A stretch of 64,000 nt of DNA from Helicobacter sp. (GCF_029067145.1 NZ_JAIEFA010000031.1:1-64000); one strand, 5' to 3'. Numbered from the stretch's first letter, positions 26,220 through 36,828 are shown. Numbers and translations are program-made. Notes: a model not told the origin generated them from the letters alone.

Positions 26220-27761
26220 ATGGAAAGAATTAAGATTTTTGATACAACCTTAAGAGATGGCGAGCAAAGTCCTGGCGCTTCTATGAACACAGAGGAAAAA
26301 ATCAAACTTGCTTTGGCGTTGGAACGTTTAGGCGTAGATATTATTGAAGCGGGTTTTGCAGCGGCTAGTCCGGGAGATTTTGAAGCGATTAGTAGAATCT
26401 CGGAAGTAGTTTGCAATAGCACGATTTGTTCTCTTGCAAGAGCCGTACCAAAAGACATTGAAAGTGCGGCAAAAGCATTAGAAAAAGCCAAGCTTAAAAG
26501 AATCCATACTTTCATCGCGACAAGCTCAATCCATATGGAATTTAAACTCAAAATGCAGCCCAATGAAGTGATTAAACGCGCAGTAGAAGCAGTGAGTTTA
26601 GCCAAAAGTCTATGCGAAGATGTGGAATTTAGCTGTGAAGACGCAAGCAGGAGCGATAGAGGATTCTTAAAAGAAATTGCTGCTGCAGTCATTGAAGCGG
26701 GAGCAAAAACGCTCAATTTGCCCGACACGGTGGGTTATAGATTGCCGCAAGAATTGGGAGAGATGATTCAAGAGCTTAAAGCCTTTGTCGGGGATTCCGC
26801 GATTCTCTCTGTACATTGCCACAATGACTTAGGGCTTGCCGTAGCAAACTCCCTTGCTGGAATCCAAAACGGAGCAAGACAGCTTGAATGCACGATTAAT
26901 GGGTTAGGAGAGCGCGCAGGAAATACTGCGCTAGAAGAAGTGGTTATGATTCTAAAAACGCGTCAAGATATTTTTAACGGATTGGACACACGCATTAACA
27001 CCAAAGAAATCTATGCTTGCAGCAAGCTTGTCTCTGATATTACAGGAATCCGCCCACAACCCAATAAGGCAATCGTTGGCAAAAACGCATTTGCCCACGA
27101 AAGCGGAATCCACCAAGATGGTATGCTAAAACATCGTGAAACCTATGAAATTATGCGCTCTAGCGATATTGGAATACCAGAAAACAATGGCTTAGTTCTT
27201 GGCAAACATAGCGGGCGCGCCGCCTTCAAAGACAAGTTGGCGAGTATGGGATTTGGGGAGATTTCACAAGACGATTTGGATAAAGCCTTTGAAAGATTCA
27301 AAGTCCTATGCGATAGAAAAAAAGAAGTCTATGATGAGGATATTCGTTCCATTATGACAGAGGAAACAACAAAGATTCCTCAAGTTTTTGAGCTTTTGGG
27401 CTTGCAGATTAGCAGCTGCTCTAGTGGCGTGCCTCACGCAGCAATTTCTATCCAAAAAGACGGGGAAACAAAAATAGATGCAGCTATTGGCAATGGAAGT
27501 GTTGATGCGATTCTAAAAACGATTGATAGAATCAGCGGATACAAAGGTGTCTTAAAAGACTACAAAGTAGAAGCAGTAAGCGAGGGAAAGGACGCTTTAG
27601 CCAAAGTTGTTGTGAAAGTAGAATTTGACCCTACAAAACCTGCTGTAATTGGACACGGATTGCATTTAGATACAATGCAGGCAACAGCGAGAGCTTATCT
27701 TGGTGCGCTCAATAATTATTTGTCTATGCGTGAGTTGATTACAAACAAAACGATTTGCTAA
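26220..27761 (+). CDS. leuA: 2-isopropylmalate synthase LeuA
   Basis: 513 residues. It catalyses the first committed step of leucine synthesis, condensing acetyl-CoA with 2-oxoisovalerate. The catalytic barrel starts [16 protein letters not shown] with the catalytic Arg-Asp. The metal motif [18 protein letters not shown], the GNTALEE motif, and the C-terminal regulatory (leucine-binding) domain from about residue 390 are present. The full-length regulatory domain implies feedback inhibition. The ribosome site AAAGGATAAAA lies just ahead. Confidence 0.95.
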   Translation: MERIKIFDTTLRDGEQSPGASMNTEEKIKLALALERLGVDIIEAGFAAASPGDFEAISRISEVVCNSTICSLARAVPKDIESAAKALEKAKLKRIHTFIATSSIHMEFKLKMQPNEVIKRAVEAVSLAKSLCEDVEFSCEDASRSDRGFLKEIAAAVIEAGAKTLNLPDTVGYRLPQELGEMIQELKAFVGDSAILSVHCHNDLGLAVANSLAGIQNGARQLECTINGLGERAGNTALEEVVMILKTRQDIFNGLDTRINTKEIYACSKLVSDITGIRPQPNKAIVGKNAFAHESGIHQDGMLKHRETYEIMRSSDIGIPENNGLVLGKHSGRAAFKDKLASMGFGEISQDDLDKAFERFKVLCDRKKEVYDEDIRSIMTEETTKIPQVFELLGLQISSCSSGVPHAAISIQKDGETKIDAAIGNGSVDAILKTIDRISGYKGVLKDYKVEAVSEGKDALAKVVVKVEFDPTKPAVIGHGLHLDTMQATARAYLGALNNYLSMRELITNKTIC

Positions 27762-27836
27762 CTTTAGCCAGCTATTAGATAAAGTGCGTTAAAATGCGTA
27801 GAGTTTTTTGAGATTAAATAGAATATAAGGAAAACT

Positions 27837-28148
27837 ATGACAGGGATTTTATTGATATTGCAGTTTGTATTTGCAATCTTAATTACGACGATTGTTTTAT
27901 TACAAAAAAGTTCAAGCATTGGTCTTGGCGCATATAGTGGCAGTAACGAAAGTTTATTTGGGGCTAAGGGACCTGCGGGATTCTTAGCAAAACTAACTTT
28001 TGGACTTGGTTTGTTATTTGTCATCAACACGATTGCATTAAGTTATCTTTATGTGCAAGATTCTAAAAGCTCTATTGTAGATGAAGTAACGATTCCAACC
28101 CCTATTTTGCCGCAGGATTCTGCGCCTAATAATGCAGAATCCAACTAA
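27837..28148 (+). CDS. secG: protein translocase subunit SecG
   Basis: 103 residues. Two membrane helices (3-23 and 52-72) are separated by the conserved loop VLLQKSSSIGLGAYSGSNESLFGAKGPAGFLAK (core: GAKGPAGFLAK). It is the accessory subunit of SecYEG. The C-terminal tail is long and Ser/Pro-rich. It begins an operon with frr, nine bases downstream. Confidence 0.93.
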   Translation: MTGILLILQFVFAILITTIVLLQKSSSIGLGAYSGSNESLFGAKGPAGFLAKLTFGLGLLFVINTIALSYLYVQDSKSSIVDEVTIPTPILPQDSAPNNAESN

Positions 28149-28157
28149 AGGAATCCT

Positions 28158-28718
28158 ATGGAATTACAAGAAATCTACACGCATACAAAAGAAACAATGA
28201 ACAAAAGCATTGAAGCAATGAAAAAAGAATTTGGCACTTTGCGTAGCGGTAAAGTCTCTATTGCGATTTTAGATTCTATTCGCATTGATTATTACGATAC
28301 ACCCACTCCGCTTAATCAAGTAGGTTCTGTCATTGCACAAGATGCAAGCACAATCGTCATCACTCCTTGGGAAAAAAACCTGCTCAAAGACATTGAACGC
28401 GCAATTCAAGAAGCAAACATCGGCGTCAATCCCAACAACGATGGCGAAACGATTAAACTCTTTTTCCCTCCAATGACAAGCGAACAACGCAAAGAAATCG
28501 CAAAAGAGGCGAAAAACATTGGTGAAAAAGCAAAAGTAGCGATTCGGAATATTCGTAAAGATTCTAACGATAAAGTCAAAAAACTAGAAAAAGACAAAGC
28601 CATCAGCGAAGATGACGCTAAAAGAGGACAAGAGGAAATCCAAAAATTCACCGATGAGGCAGTAAAAAAGATTGACGAACTCGTCAAACACAAAGAAGAG
28701 GAATTGCTCAAAATCTAG
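28158..28718 (+). CDS. frr: ribosome recycling factor
   Basis: 186 residues, normal length. The two-domain L-shaped family is recognised by [47 protein letters not shown] in part ([13 protein letters not shown]), and the long helix [19 protein letters not shown]. It splits the post-termination ribosome together with EF-G. Confidence 0.97.
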   Translation: MELQEIYTHTKETMNKSIEAMKKEFGTLRSGKVSIAILDSIRIDYYDTPTPLNQVGSVIAQDASTIVITPWEKNLLKDIERAIQEANIGVNPNNDGETIKLFFPPMTSEQRKEIAKEAKNIGEKAKVAIRNIRKDSNDKVKKLEKDKAISEDDAKRGQEEIQKFTDEAVKKIDELVKHKEEELLKI

Positions 28719-28739
28719 CCTTAAAGTAAGGAATCTCTA

Positions 28740-29351
28740 ATGAATATTACACAAATCTACAAAAACGCTGGCGCGCTTTTAGAGGGACATTTTTTGCTTA
28801 GTAGCGGGAGACATTCTCCCTTTTATTTGCAATCTGCAAAGGTGCTAGAAAATCCAAAAATAGCTGAAGAATTAGGCGCAGCTTTGGCAAAAATCATTCA
28901 AGATTCTAAAATCAAAGCAGATTGCGTTTGTTCTCCCGCGCTTGGTGGAATCCTAGCAGGCTACGAGCTTGCGCGCGCGCTTGGAGTGCGTTTTATTTTT
29001 ACAGAACGCGTAAATGGAACAATGACTTTAAGGAGAGGATTTGAAGTTAAACCAAACGAGAAAATTCTTGTGTGTGAAGACATTATTACCACAGGTGGTT
29101 CAGCTATGGAATCGGCACAGGTTGTAGAAAAACTTGGCGCACAAGTTGTAGGATATGCCGCTTTGGCAAATCGCGGAATTTGCAATCGCTACCAAAGCTC
29201 TCATCAATTTGAAGCCAAAGAATGCAAACTCAATCCTAGTTTGCCACTCTTTGCATTAGAAGATTTTATTTTTGAAACCTTTGAAGCTCAAAATTGCCCT
29301 TTATGCCGACAAGGAAGTGTGGCAATCAAACCCGGAAGTCGGGGCAATTAA
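28740..29351 (+). CDS. pyrE: orotate phosphoribosyltransferase
   Basis: 203 residues. It transfers phosphoribose from PRPP to orotate in pyrimidine synthesis. The flexible-loop [16 protein letters not shown] (Lys/Arg loop), the PRPP motif [15 protein letters not shown], and [14 protein letters not shown] at the N-terminus are all present. The longer C-terminal extension with a Cys pair (CPLCRQG) matches the group of PyrE proteins found in this phylum. Confidence 0.95.
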   Translation: MNITQIYKNAGALLEGHFLLSSGRHSPFYLQSAKVLENPKIAEELGAALAKIIQDSKIKADCVCSPALGGILAGYELARALGVRFIFTERVNGTMTLRRGFEVKPNEKILVCEDIITTGGSAMESAQVVEKLGAQVVGYAALANRGICNRYQSSHQFEAKECKLNPSLPLFALEDFIFETFEAQNCPLCRQGSVAIKPGSRGN

Positions 29352-29367
29352 GACTTAAAGGTAAAAA

Positions 29368-29901
29368 ATGCGTTGGAGAAAAGTCAAACAAAATCCAAAA
29401 TCTCCAACACAAGCCAAACACAAAACAGATTCCGCTCTCCCACCGACTAATGCCCTGCCTCATCAGCTCATACAAGAATTAGCACAAAACCCATCTGATT
29501 CTTTGCAAACCGCAAGTTTTTGGGACAGAGGCAAAGCACAAGTGATTGATACTTTTATGATTTATTTGCCGCTTTTATATTTTTTAACTTATGTTGTTAT
29601 CGGTAGTGCGCAAGGATTCCGCGATTCGTCTTGGGCTCCCTTTAGCGGAGTTTTGATTTATGGAATCCTTGTCGCTTTACTTTTGGCATTCAAAGGACAA
29701 ACGCCTGGCAAAAAGGCTTATAATCTATGGATTGTCAGAGAAAATGGAAAAAATGTAACATTTCCTTTTGCCCTTTTGCGATTCATTGCTTTCTTGCTCT
29801 CGGGCGTCAGTGTTGTAGGAATCTTTATGCCTCTATGGCGCAAAGACAAAAAGGCATTGCACGATATTTTGCTCAAAACGATAGTTCTCAAAAAAGGTTA
29901 A
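29368..29901 (+). CDS. RDD-family membrane protein
   Basis: 177 residues. A 50-residue hydrophilic leader is followed by RGKAQVIDTFMIYLPLLYF (RDD-type Arg/Asp start), a central helix, GQTPGKKAYNLWIVRENG, and a last helix ending in LRFIAFLLSG. The RDD family has three membrane helices and includes Na+/H+ antiporter candidates, but no function can be fixed here. Located 16 bases after pyrE. Confidence 0.85.
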   Translation: MRWRKVKQNPKSPTQAKHKTDSALPPTNALPHQLIQELAQNPSDSLQTASFWDRGKAQVIDTFMIYLPLLYFLTYVVIGSAQGFRDSSWAPFSGVLIYGILVALLLAFKGQTPGKKAYNLWIVRENGKNVTFPFALLRFIAFLLSGVSVVGIFMPLWRKDKKALHDILLKTIVLKKG

Positions 29902-29954
29902 TTTTCTATTAAATTTATTTCTGGCATAATTATTCACTTTTAAAGGAGTATTTT

Positions 29955-30638
29955 ATGGACGGAAGATTATTTACTTTTCTAGGATTGGTTAGCCACGACC
30001 ACGATTTTATTATCGCATCTCATACGATTTTAGTCGCGATTATTGCGATTATTTTGGCTAAACTCGCTACTTCAAAACTACAAGTTGTGCCCGGCACAAT
30101 GCAAAATATTTTTGAAACCTTTTTGGGCGGGGTTATTTTTATGGCAAAAGATGTCATTGGCGAAGAAAAAGCGCGTCATTATCTACCGCTTACCGCGACA
30201 ATTGCACTTTTTGTATGTTTGGCAAACCTTATTGGAATCATTCCGGGATTTGAAGCACCCTCCTCTAGCCTTAGCTTCACACTTACACTCGCGCTTGTTG
30301 TGTTTGTGTTTTATAACTTTGAAGGAATCCGCACCTTTGGAATCGTAAAATATTTTGCGCATTTTGCTGGTCCTATCAAGCCATTAGCTCCGCTAATGTT
30401 CCCTATTGAAATCATTTCTCACTGCTCAAGATTAGTTTCACTCTCTTTCCGTCTCTTTGGAAATATCAAGGGAGATGATATGTTCTTGCTTGTAATGTTA
30501 ATGCTTGCTCCTTGGGTTGCTCCGCTCCCAGCATATTTATTGCTAACCTTTATGGCATTTTTACAAGCTTTTATCTTTATGATTCTGACTTATGTATTCC
30601 TAGCAAGCGCGGTTTTGGTAAGCGAGGAAGCCCATTAA
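29955..30638 (+). CDS. atpB: ATP synthase F0 subunit a
   Basis: 227 residues, five or six membrane helices. The proton-channel Arg is in [17 protein letters not shown], and helix 5 is [18 protein letters not shown]. It forms the half-channels against the c-ring. As is usual in this phylum, atpB stands apart from the other ATP synthase genes. Its TAA stop overlaps the first codon of the ThiE-like gene (ATTAA). Confidence 0.95.
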   Translation: MDGRLFTFLGLVSHDHDFIIASHTILVAIIAIILAKLATSKLQVVPGTMQNIFETFLGGVIFMAKDVIGEEKARHYLPLTATIALFVCLANLIGIIPGFEAPSSSLSFTLTLALVVFVFYNFEGIRTFGIVKYFAHFAGPIKPLAPLMFPIEIISHCSRLVSLSFRLFGNIKGDDMFLLVMLMLAPWVAPLPAYLLLTFMAFLQAFIFMILTYVFLASAVLVSEEAH

Positions 30639-31188
30639 GGCTTACCTTATCACCGAGCCCACACTTTATCCCAAAACCCCTTTAGAATTTCATAACTTTT
30701 ACACAAAAATCCTCCATAAGCATTCCATTGACTTTGCTGCCTATCGCGACAAGGAATCACATTTTAACCCTGCACTAATGGAAGTTTTTTTGAATCTCAA
30801 TCGCTCTTATGGAATCCCAAGCCTCCTTAACTCCAACCTAGACCTAGCTCTTGAATTTGGCTTTGACGGGGTGCATTGTAATGGAACACAAATGCAGCAA
30901 ATCAAAGCTGCGCGAGAAAAGCTACCCCTTGTATTTTTCAGCGCACACTCACTGCAAGAAATCCAAGAAGCCGATAAACAAGGGGCAAATGGAATCACGA
31001 TTAGCCCAATCTTTGAAACTCCTAATAAAGGCACTCCGCTAGGCATTGAATTTTTAAACAGCATTAAACCTGAAAATTTCAAAGCAAAACTTTTCGCACT
31101 AGGTGGAATCATCACACAAGCACAACTCCAAGAAATCACTACAACAAAAATCCAAAATTTTGCCTCTATTCGCTATTTTTTAGGGTAA
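30634..31188 (+). CDS. thiamine-phosphate-synthase-like protein, apparently starting at ATT
   Basis: The frame reads [20 protein letters not shown], the normal ThiE N-terminal strand, directly after an ATT codon at 30634-30636. Later segments are [42 protein letters not shown] and [15 protein letters not shown] (phosphate/thiazole-site loop). No ATG, GTG or TTG occurs in frame until ATG 30778, which would remove the first two strands of the barrel. A ribosome site (GAGGAAG) sits five bases before the ATT, which overlaps the atpB stop. Either AUU is used as the start or an ATG has mutated. With ATT the protein has 184 residues, close to ThiE length. Confidence 0.75.
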   Translation: MKAYLITEPTLYPKTPLEFHNFYTKILHKHSIDFAAYRDKESHFNPALMEVFLNLNRSYGIPSLLNSNLDLALEFGFDGVHCNGTQMQQIKAAREKLPLVFFSAHSLQEIQEADKQGANGITISPIFETPNKGTPLGIEFLNSIKPENFKAKLFALGGIITQAQLQEITTTKIQNFASIRYFLG

Positions 31189-31199
31189 ATCCCAACTTT

Positions 31200-31512
31200 T
31201 TAGTATCTATAATCTTGCAAAAAGTAAATTCTGCAATGGAATTCTTAAAATTATGCTTGATTATGGATTGCTTCGCTTTGCTCGCAATGACAGCGCGGAT
31301 TCGCCATTGCGATACTTCGTAAGAAATCGTGGCAATTTATCATCTCGCATAAATAAAACAATGGAATTACAAATAGCGAGATTTTAGCTTATGGATTTGC
31401 AAGTATGGGTAAAATCCTTGTGAATTGTGCGCTTTGTCGCTCCACTCGCAAGGGCGCAATGGTATGCGTGCTTCGTCTCCTATTTTCTTAATGTTTGCAA
31501 CCGCGTCGGATT
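31200..31512. repeat. dispersed intergenic repeat, copy 4 (compound)
   Basis: The 324-base gap between convergent ThiE-like and MOSC genes is filled by repeat modules: ATTATGGATTGCTTCGCTTTG, CTCGCAATGACAG, GCCATTGCGATACTTCGTAAG, CGTGGCAATTTATCAT, two versions of CAATGGAAT, and TTTGCAAGTATGGGTAAAAT shared with copy 1. No gene is seen. Confidence 0.7.
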
Positions 31513-32184
31513 CTATGCTAACTGCCAATCTAACAAACCAGATTCATTAGAGCGCGATTCTACATTTCTTTTAAACTCCTGCGCTAGTTTGGGATTGATT
31601 AATAAAGCGTGGAGGGATTCTTTTGCAAGTTTTGGGTTTTTATAAACTTGATGCGCACATCGCAGAGTTATGGAATCTTGCGCGGATTCTAAGCAAATAG
31701 CAGAATCCTTTTGAATTCTGCCGCCTTGTATCACACGCAAATAAAATCCTACACAGCCTGTTTCAAACAAAAATTTTGCCAACGCGTTTTTGTCCTGTGG
31801 GCTTGGATACAAACTCGGAATCTTAAAGCACTGCACGCGCGGCATAGAAATCTCCAATACCACTCCACTCTCAAAACAAAGCCTATCCCCCACGCATAAA
31901 TCGCCTGCTTCTATCTCCTCTAGCAAAAGATTCTCGCCCATTCCTCCATAAGGAATCTCCAAACCTAAGCACTTGTGCCACTTAGTATAAGATTCCACAT
32001 CATAGGCAAAAACCGCCTTATTTTCCCCTCCGTGATGGATTGTATCTGCAATCTCATTGCCCACAATTCCCTTGCTAGTGATGTCTAGCGATTCTACTTC
32101 GCGCCCTTTCATCGCGCTTTCAAAGGAAACTTCGCCACAGGAATACCTCGCAATTTTCCCTACAAAAAGCCCTCTTAATCGCAA
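31513..32184 (-). CDS. MOSC-domain protein
   Basis: 223 residues. LRGLFVGKIARYSCGEVSFESAMKG and VGNEIADTIHHGGENKAVFAYDVESY contain the features of the YiiM/MOSC fold: the GGENKAV(F/Y) block and the later LGIPYGGMGENLLLE-type GENL motif (here PYGGMGENLLLE). MOSC proteins handle molybdenum-cofactor-bound sulfur or reduce N-hydroxylated bases. It starts at a TTG inside the last codons of trpCF, so it is the final gene of the trp minus-strand operon, probably by translational coupling. Confidence 0.82.
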   Translation of the reverse strand: MRLRGLFVGKIARYSCGEVSFESAMKGREVESLDITSKGIVGNEIADTIHHGGENKAVFAYDVESYTKWHKCLGLEIPYGGMGENLLLEEIEAGDLCVGDRLCFESGVVLEISMPRVQCFKIPSLYPSPQDKNALAKFLFETGCVGFYLRVIQGGRIQKDSAICLESAQDSITLRCAHQVYKNPKLAKESLHALLINPKLAQEFKRNVESRSNESGLLDWQLA

Positions 32185-33707
32185 ATTTTGCTCCCCTCTT
32201 TTAGAATCGCAAGGAATTTTTGGAATTTAGCAAAATCTTTTTTGCCCGGCTTAGATTCTATGCTAGAATTAATATCTAGCATTTTCGCTCCTATCTTCAT
32301 TAAGGATTCCACATTCTCCACCCCTACGCCACCTGCTATACATAGGGTTTGCACTTTTGCCTTTAAAGAATCCAAAACCTCTAAATCAATCCTTTGCCCA
32401 CTGCCACCGCCTAATGCACTTTTAGAATCCAACAGCACAAAGGGGCTGACAAACTCGCCCAAATCCTCTGCACATTCCACATTCCAAGCCTCATAAAACG
32501 CAAAATCTGCCTCTTTTAGCTCCACTCCACCAAAGAATCCTGCCTTACAAATGCCGTGTAATTGCAACGCATCTACTACACCCCCTTGATACAACTCTAT
32601 CGCAGCTTGCATTTGGTGTTTATCGTCCTTTAACACGACGATTTTAAGAATATTGGGAAATTGCTCCAATTCCTTTGCAATTTCCCTGATATGCTCTATT
32701 GCAATGTATCTTGGGGATTGTGGCTCTATGATGAATCCCAAAGCAGCAATTTTGCGCACTCCTTTATAATAAGATTCTAACTCTTGCAAGACTTTCGCAC
32801 ACATTAGCGCGTCTTGTGTGTTTGTGATTCCACAAATCTTAAGGAATCCCAAAGGCGAATTTAGCAATCTAAAGACATTTTGATAAAAGGCATTGGGCGA
32901 GTTTTTTCCATATTCCATTGCTTTCTTTAATTCCTCTAAAGCGCGCTTGGGTTTATGATTTTTTACCAAATAGCTCCCACACAAGATTCCATTAAAGCCT
33001 AAATTTCCGACAACAAACCCATCAAAATTGCAATGTAGGGAGGATTCAAAAATCACCTTGCTTTTGGGATTCTGTGCTTGGATTTGGTTTAAGAGGCAAT
33101 AGGCTTGGATTCTATCAATCACAAAAGTATGCAGATTGCGCGAATTAATCCCGATAAGTTTTGCCCCCAAAGGGGCGATAAAATCCGCTTCTAGCGCATT
33201 ATGCACTTCCACCAAAGGCATTAGACCAAGTTCTAAACATTTTCCATAAAGTGCGTGCAGTTGCAAAAACCCGCCATAGGGATTGTTTTCTCCGATAAAC
33301 ACCGCAGCAATCAGCAGCACCATATCCGTGCCAAAATCATAAGCCTCCTTGATTTGCCCCACCTCTGTGATAAAATCCTTTCGCAACACACAAGCACTAG
33401 GATTTGCAATCTTGACTGCCCTTAAATCGTCTAAATTCCCTTTAAAATAATCCTCTTCACAAAGCACAGAGAGAGCACTTGCTCCCCCTTGCAAATACTC
33501 TTTTGCAAGCGCGCTAGGGTTTGGAATCGTGCCAATATTTCCTGCGCTTGGGCTTGCGCGTTTGATTTCTGCGATGACAAAGGCAGAATCCAAATCCAAA
33601 GCAGGAGGATTCAGAGGAGTCGTGCGCTCACAAGCACGCAAAGCGACTTTTTGCTTTTTGTCCAAAATTTCCTTTAAAATTGTTGGCACATTCTTACAAG
33701 ATTCCAT
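32175..33707 (-). CDS. trpCF: bifunctional indole-3-glycerol-phosphate synthase / phosphoribosylanthranilate isomerase (TrpCF)
   Basis: 510 residues. The N-terminal half is TrpC: VIAEIKRASPSAG, ALSVLCEEDYFKGN, LRKDFITEVGQI, GINSRNLHTF. The C-terminal half is TrpF: LKICGITNTQDAL with the catalytic Cys, and LDSKSALGGGSGQRID. The fusion resembles the enterobacterial arrangement and is not the separate trpF of many Campylobacter genomes. Its ATG shares a base with the trpGD stop. It is the third enzyme gene of the minus-strand trp operon. Confidence 0.93.
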   Translation of the reverse strand: MESCKNVPTILKEILDKKQKVALRACERTTPLNPPALDLDSAFVIAEIKRASPSAGNIGTIPNPSALAKEYLQGGASALSVLCEEDYFKGNLDDLRAVKIANPSACVLRKDFITEVGQIKEAYDFGTDMVLLIAAVFIGENNPYGGFLQLHALYGKCLELGLMPLVEVHNALEADFIAPLGAKLIGINSRNLHTFVIDRIQAYCLLNQIQAQNPKSKVIFESSLHCNFDGFVVGNLGFNGILCGSYLVKNHKPKRALEELKKAMEYGKNSPNAFYQNVFRLLNSPLGFLKICGITNTQDALMCAKVLQELESYYKGVRKIAALGFIIEPQSPRYIAIEHIREIAKELEQFPNILKIVVLKDDKHQMQAAIELYQGGVVDALQLHGICKAGFFGGVELKEADFAFYEAWNVECAEDLGEFVSPFVLLDSKSALGGGSGQRIDLEVLDSLKAKVQTLCIAGGVGVENVESLMKIGAKMLDINSSIESKPGKKDFAKFQKFLAILKEGSKICD

Positions 33708-35326
33708 TACAAGCTCTCCAAACGCATATTACTAATGCTTTGGAATCCCTTTAAAACCTCAAAAACTTCTTTAGATTCTATGATTTGCTTTGCTTGAAAG
33801 AATCCCTCTTTTAGACTTTCTGCCTGCTCGCACACACAAAGAGCCGCGCCTAAGTTTAATGCAACCAAATCAAGTTTTGGCGAGGGCAAAGCATTAAAAA
33901 TGTCGGTTGTGATTTGTAGATTCTCCCTCGCATCTCCGCCTTTGAGCATAGAATAACTTGCAAAAGAAAGTCCCACTTCCACAGGATTAAAAATATAAGT
34001 CTTAATCACTCCATTGCGCAATTCTGTGATTTGTGTCGGTGCGCAAAGCGAAATCTCATCGTAACCATCTAGCCCACTCACCACCATTGCACGCTTAATC
34101 CCCAAAATTGCCAAAGCTCGCGCCATAATCTCCGTGTATGCCTTGTCAAACACACCAATAAGCTGATGTGTAATAGGAGCGGGATTGCTAAGAGGACCAA
34201 TCAGATTGAAAGCGGTTTTGAATCCCAAACTACTGCGTGCTGGAGCGGCAAAACGCATAGCAGAATGGAATCTCTGCGCAAAAAGAAAGGTAAGATTCAA
34301 ATCTTGATACGCCTTTTGCACATTTTGTAATTCCATATTTGGATTAATTCCAAGTGCATTAAGTAAATCTGCCGAACCGCTTTGTGAGGTAATTGCACGA
34401 TTTCCGTGCTTGATGATTCCAAAATCCGCCTTTTTGGCAAGTGTGGCAAGAAGCAGGGCGCAAGTCGTGGAAACATTAAAGGTTTTTGCACTACTCCCCC
34501 CCGTGCCAACCATATCAAACAAAATGCGATTCTTACTCCCAACCTCAAAGCGCACCGCCTTTTGCTTCAATACCGAAGCAAATCCCGCAAGCTCGTATTC
34601 ATCTACACCTTTGATTTCCAAACTCGTAAGGATACTACCAATTTGCGCATCGCTCAAATTCCCCTCTGTAAGTTCGTCCATTAGATTATAACTCTCTTGA
34701 AAATTCAGCGATTCTAACTTCAAACATTTTTTCAGATAATCCTTAATAGGAATCGGCTCACGCGCATAATGCAGGAAGTTTTGGAGCATTTTGACACCCT
34801 CTTTTGTGCCAATAGATTCCGGGTGGAATTGCAACCCAACCAAATGGTATTGCTTATGCTCTACCGCCATTACCTCGCCGTCCTTGCTCTCCCCGCTAAT
34901 GATAAAGCATTCTGGAATCTCGTCCCTTTTACCCACAAGAGAATGGTAACGCGTAATGGGCGTATCTTTGCTAATATGCCGAAAGATTCCTTTTTGATTG
35001 TGTTTTAGCGGCTCTACCTTGCCGTGAATGATATTTTTTGCATTTTTGATTTCCACACCAAAAGCCGCTAAAATCGCCTGATGTCCCAAGCAAATTCCTA
35101 AAATTGGATAGATTCCTTTAAACTTCTGCACAATTTGGATATTCAAGATAGAATCCTGTGGCGTCTTAGGTCCCGGTCCTAGCACAATATAGCTTGGATT
35201 TAGGGATTCTATCTCCTCTAGGCTCGTTTTGTCGTGGCGCAAGACTTTAATCGGATAACCAAGAGTGCTAAAGGCTTGATAAATATTATAGGTGAAGGAA
35301 TCGTAATTATCAATCAGCAAAATCAC
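33707..35326 (-). CDS. trpGD: bifunctional anthranilate synthase glutaminase / anthranilate phosphoribosyltransferase (TrpGD)
   Basis: 539 residues. TrpG (1-190): MILLIDNYDSFTYNIYQAF, ILGICLGHQAILAAFG with the nucleophile Cys, and LQFHPESIGT with the catalytic His and Glu. TrpD (from about 205): VGTGGSSAKTFNVSTTCALL (the GTGGD-type phosphate loop), KHGNRAITSQSGSADLL, and SSLGFKTAFNLIGPLSNP. It feeds ammonia to TrpE and then attaches phosphoribose. The four-base overlap with trpE implies coupled translation. Confidence 0.95.
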   Translation of the reverse strand: MILLIDNYDSFTYNIYQAFSTLGYPIKVLRHDKTSLEEIESLNPSYIVLGPGPKTPQDSILNIQIVQKFKGIYPILGICLGHQAILAAFGVEIKNAKNIIHGKVEPLKHNQKGIFRHISKDTPITRYHSLVGKRDEIPECFIISGESKDGEVMAVEHKQYHLVGLQFHPESIGTKEGVKMLQNFLHYAREPIPIKDYLKKCLKLESLNFQESYNLMDELTEGNLSDAQIGSILTSLEIKGVDEYELAGFASVLKQKAVRFEVGSKNRILFDMVGTGGSSAKTFNVSTTCALLLATLAKKADFGIIKHGNRAITSQSGSADLLNALGINPNMELQNVQKAYQDLNLTFLFAQRFHSAMRFAAPARSSLGFKTAFNLIGPLSNPAPITHQLIGVFDKAYTEIMARALAILGIKRAMVVSGLDGYDEISLCAPTQITELRNGVIKTYIFNPVEVGLSFASYSMLKGGDARENLQITTDIFNALPSPKLDLVALNLGAALCVCEQAESLKEGFFQAKQIIESKEVFEVLKGFQSISNMRLESL

Positions 35327-36828
35327 TTTGCACCTCCTAAAATCGCTTCCACTAAGGAGCGCATTTTGTTCCTTGTCTCCTCATATTCCGCGTCCTCATC
35401 GGAATCTATGACGATTCCGCCTCCTGCTTGGAGATAATACACACCCTTTTGATAAACCGCTGTGCGAATGGCTATTGCAAAGTCCATATCGCCATTTTTG
35501 GCAAAATAACCAATCGCGCCCGCATAAATTGCGCGTTTATGCGCTTCTTGAGATTCTATGGTTTCAATGGCAGCAATCTTTGGCGCACCGCTTACGGTGC
35601 CTGCTGGAAATGCCGCATAAAGCGCGTCTTTCTTGCTATGTGTTGTCAAATCCATTTCACCTTGCACTTCAGAGACTAAGTGCATTACGCGTGCGTATTT
35701 TTCAATCACCTTTTCTTTTGTTACGCGCACACTTCCCGCCTTTGCCACTTTGCCTACATCGTTGCGCCCCAAATCTAGCAACATCAAATGTTCGGCGTTT
35801 TCTTTCACATTTGCCTTTAATTCCTCCTCTAGCTTGGAATCCTCTAGGGCGTTCTTGCCTCTAGCGCGTGTCCCAGCGATTGGGCGAATCGTAACTTGTG
35901 CGGCGTTTGGTGCAGTCGTTTTCACGCGAACAAGCACTTCGGGGGAACTCCCGATAATCTCAAAAGTGCCGAAGTTAAAATAATACATATAGGGGCTTGG
36001 ATTAGCAATGCGTAGATTCATATAGGCTTGCAAGGGTGGCAAAGTGCTTGTAATCTCCAAACTCTGACTTGGCACACATTGGAGCAAATTGCCTTTATAA
36101 ATCTCTTTTTTAATCGTTTGCACCATTTTTGTATAATAAGACTTCTTATCCTTAGAAGTAATTGCGGAATGATACTCTTGCGTAGGCTTATCTGATAAGC
36201 TCAAATGCTCCAATGTATTGGCTAATTCCTGCACCCTTTTTTGCGTGTCTTGTGGTTTGGATTCTCCCTGAAAGCTCACACAAAGAATATAAAGCGATTC
36301 ATAAAAATGGTCAAACACGACAAATTCACGCCCGAAAATAAAAGCACTCTCACTCACATCATAAAGCGGAGGATTCTTAAATTCCACCTCCTCAATCTCG
36401 CTAAAAAACTCATACCCCAAATACCCCACTCCTCCAAGCGGCAAATGCAGGGATTCTATCTCTGTGCTAGGAATATTCTCCGAATCCAATTTTGGAGTTA
36501 ATGCGGCAAAAGCCTCTAAGAAATCCAAAAATTTTGGTTTCTGTGGCAGAGTGAAATCACCGATTTGTTTTATCTTGCCCAAATCGTGCTTCTTAGAATC
36601 CTCGCACAAAAAGACTTTGCCTTGCTCCTTTATGATTCTAAAAGCCTCTTTAAGCACAAGGATAGAAAACCGCCCCTTACCACTATCCAAAAACGCAGAT
36701 TCAAGCAAAACGGGCGCATTCAACGCTTCGCATACCATTAAAGGCGTGAGCTTGGAAGCCGAGATTTTTTGAATACTAAAATGCGCAGCCGCCCCTTGAT
36801 TTTTGGGATTTGTTAAAAATTCAAACAT
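35323..36828 (-). CDS. trpE: anthranilate synthase component I TrpE
   Basis: 501 residues of the chorismate-binding family. LLESAFLDSGKGRFS near the N-terminus carries the ligand-type LLES motif for tryptophan feedback. The C-terminal catalytic part has GNLLQCVPSQSLEI, IIGSSPEVLVR, PIAGTRARGKN, LLDLGRNDVGKV, TVSGAPKIAAIE and QAGGGIVIDSDEDAEYEET in part (AGGGIVIDSD). It is the first gene of the minus-strand operon. No leader peptide with tandem Trp codons is visible in the 530-base gap upstream. Confidence 0.95.
   Translation of the reverse strand: MFEFLTNPKNQGAAAHFSIQKISASKLTPLMVCEALNAPVLLESAFLDSGKGRFSILVLKEAFRIIKEQGKVFLCEDSKKHDLGKIKQIGDFTLPQKPKFLDFLEAFAALTPKLDSENIPSTEIESLHLPLGGVGYLGYEFFSEIEEVEFKNPPLYDVSESAFIFGREFVVFDHFYESLYILCVSFQGESKPQDTQKRVQELANTLEHLSLSDKPTQEYHSAITSKDKKSYYTKMVQTIKKEIYKGNLLQCVPSQSLEITSTLPPLQAYMNLRIANPSPYMYYFNFGTFEIIGSSPEVLVRVKTTAPNAAQVTIRPIAGTRARGKNALEDSKLEEELKANVKENAEHLMLLDLGRNDVGKVAKAGSVRVTKEKVIEKYARVMHLVSEVQGEMDLTTHSKKDALYAAFPAGTVSGAPKIAAIETIESQEAHKRAIYAGAIGYFAKNGDMDFAIAIRTAVYQKGVYYLQAGGGIVIDSDEDAEYEETRNKMRSLVEAILGGAK

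Noticed and set aside
26135..26728. Open frame antisense to leuA (197 codons)
   Set aside because: Shadow of the LeuA catalytic barrel; no family resemblance.
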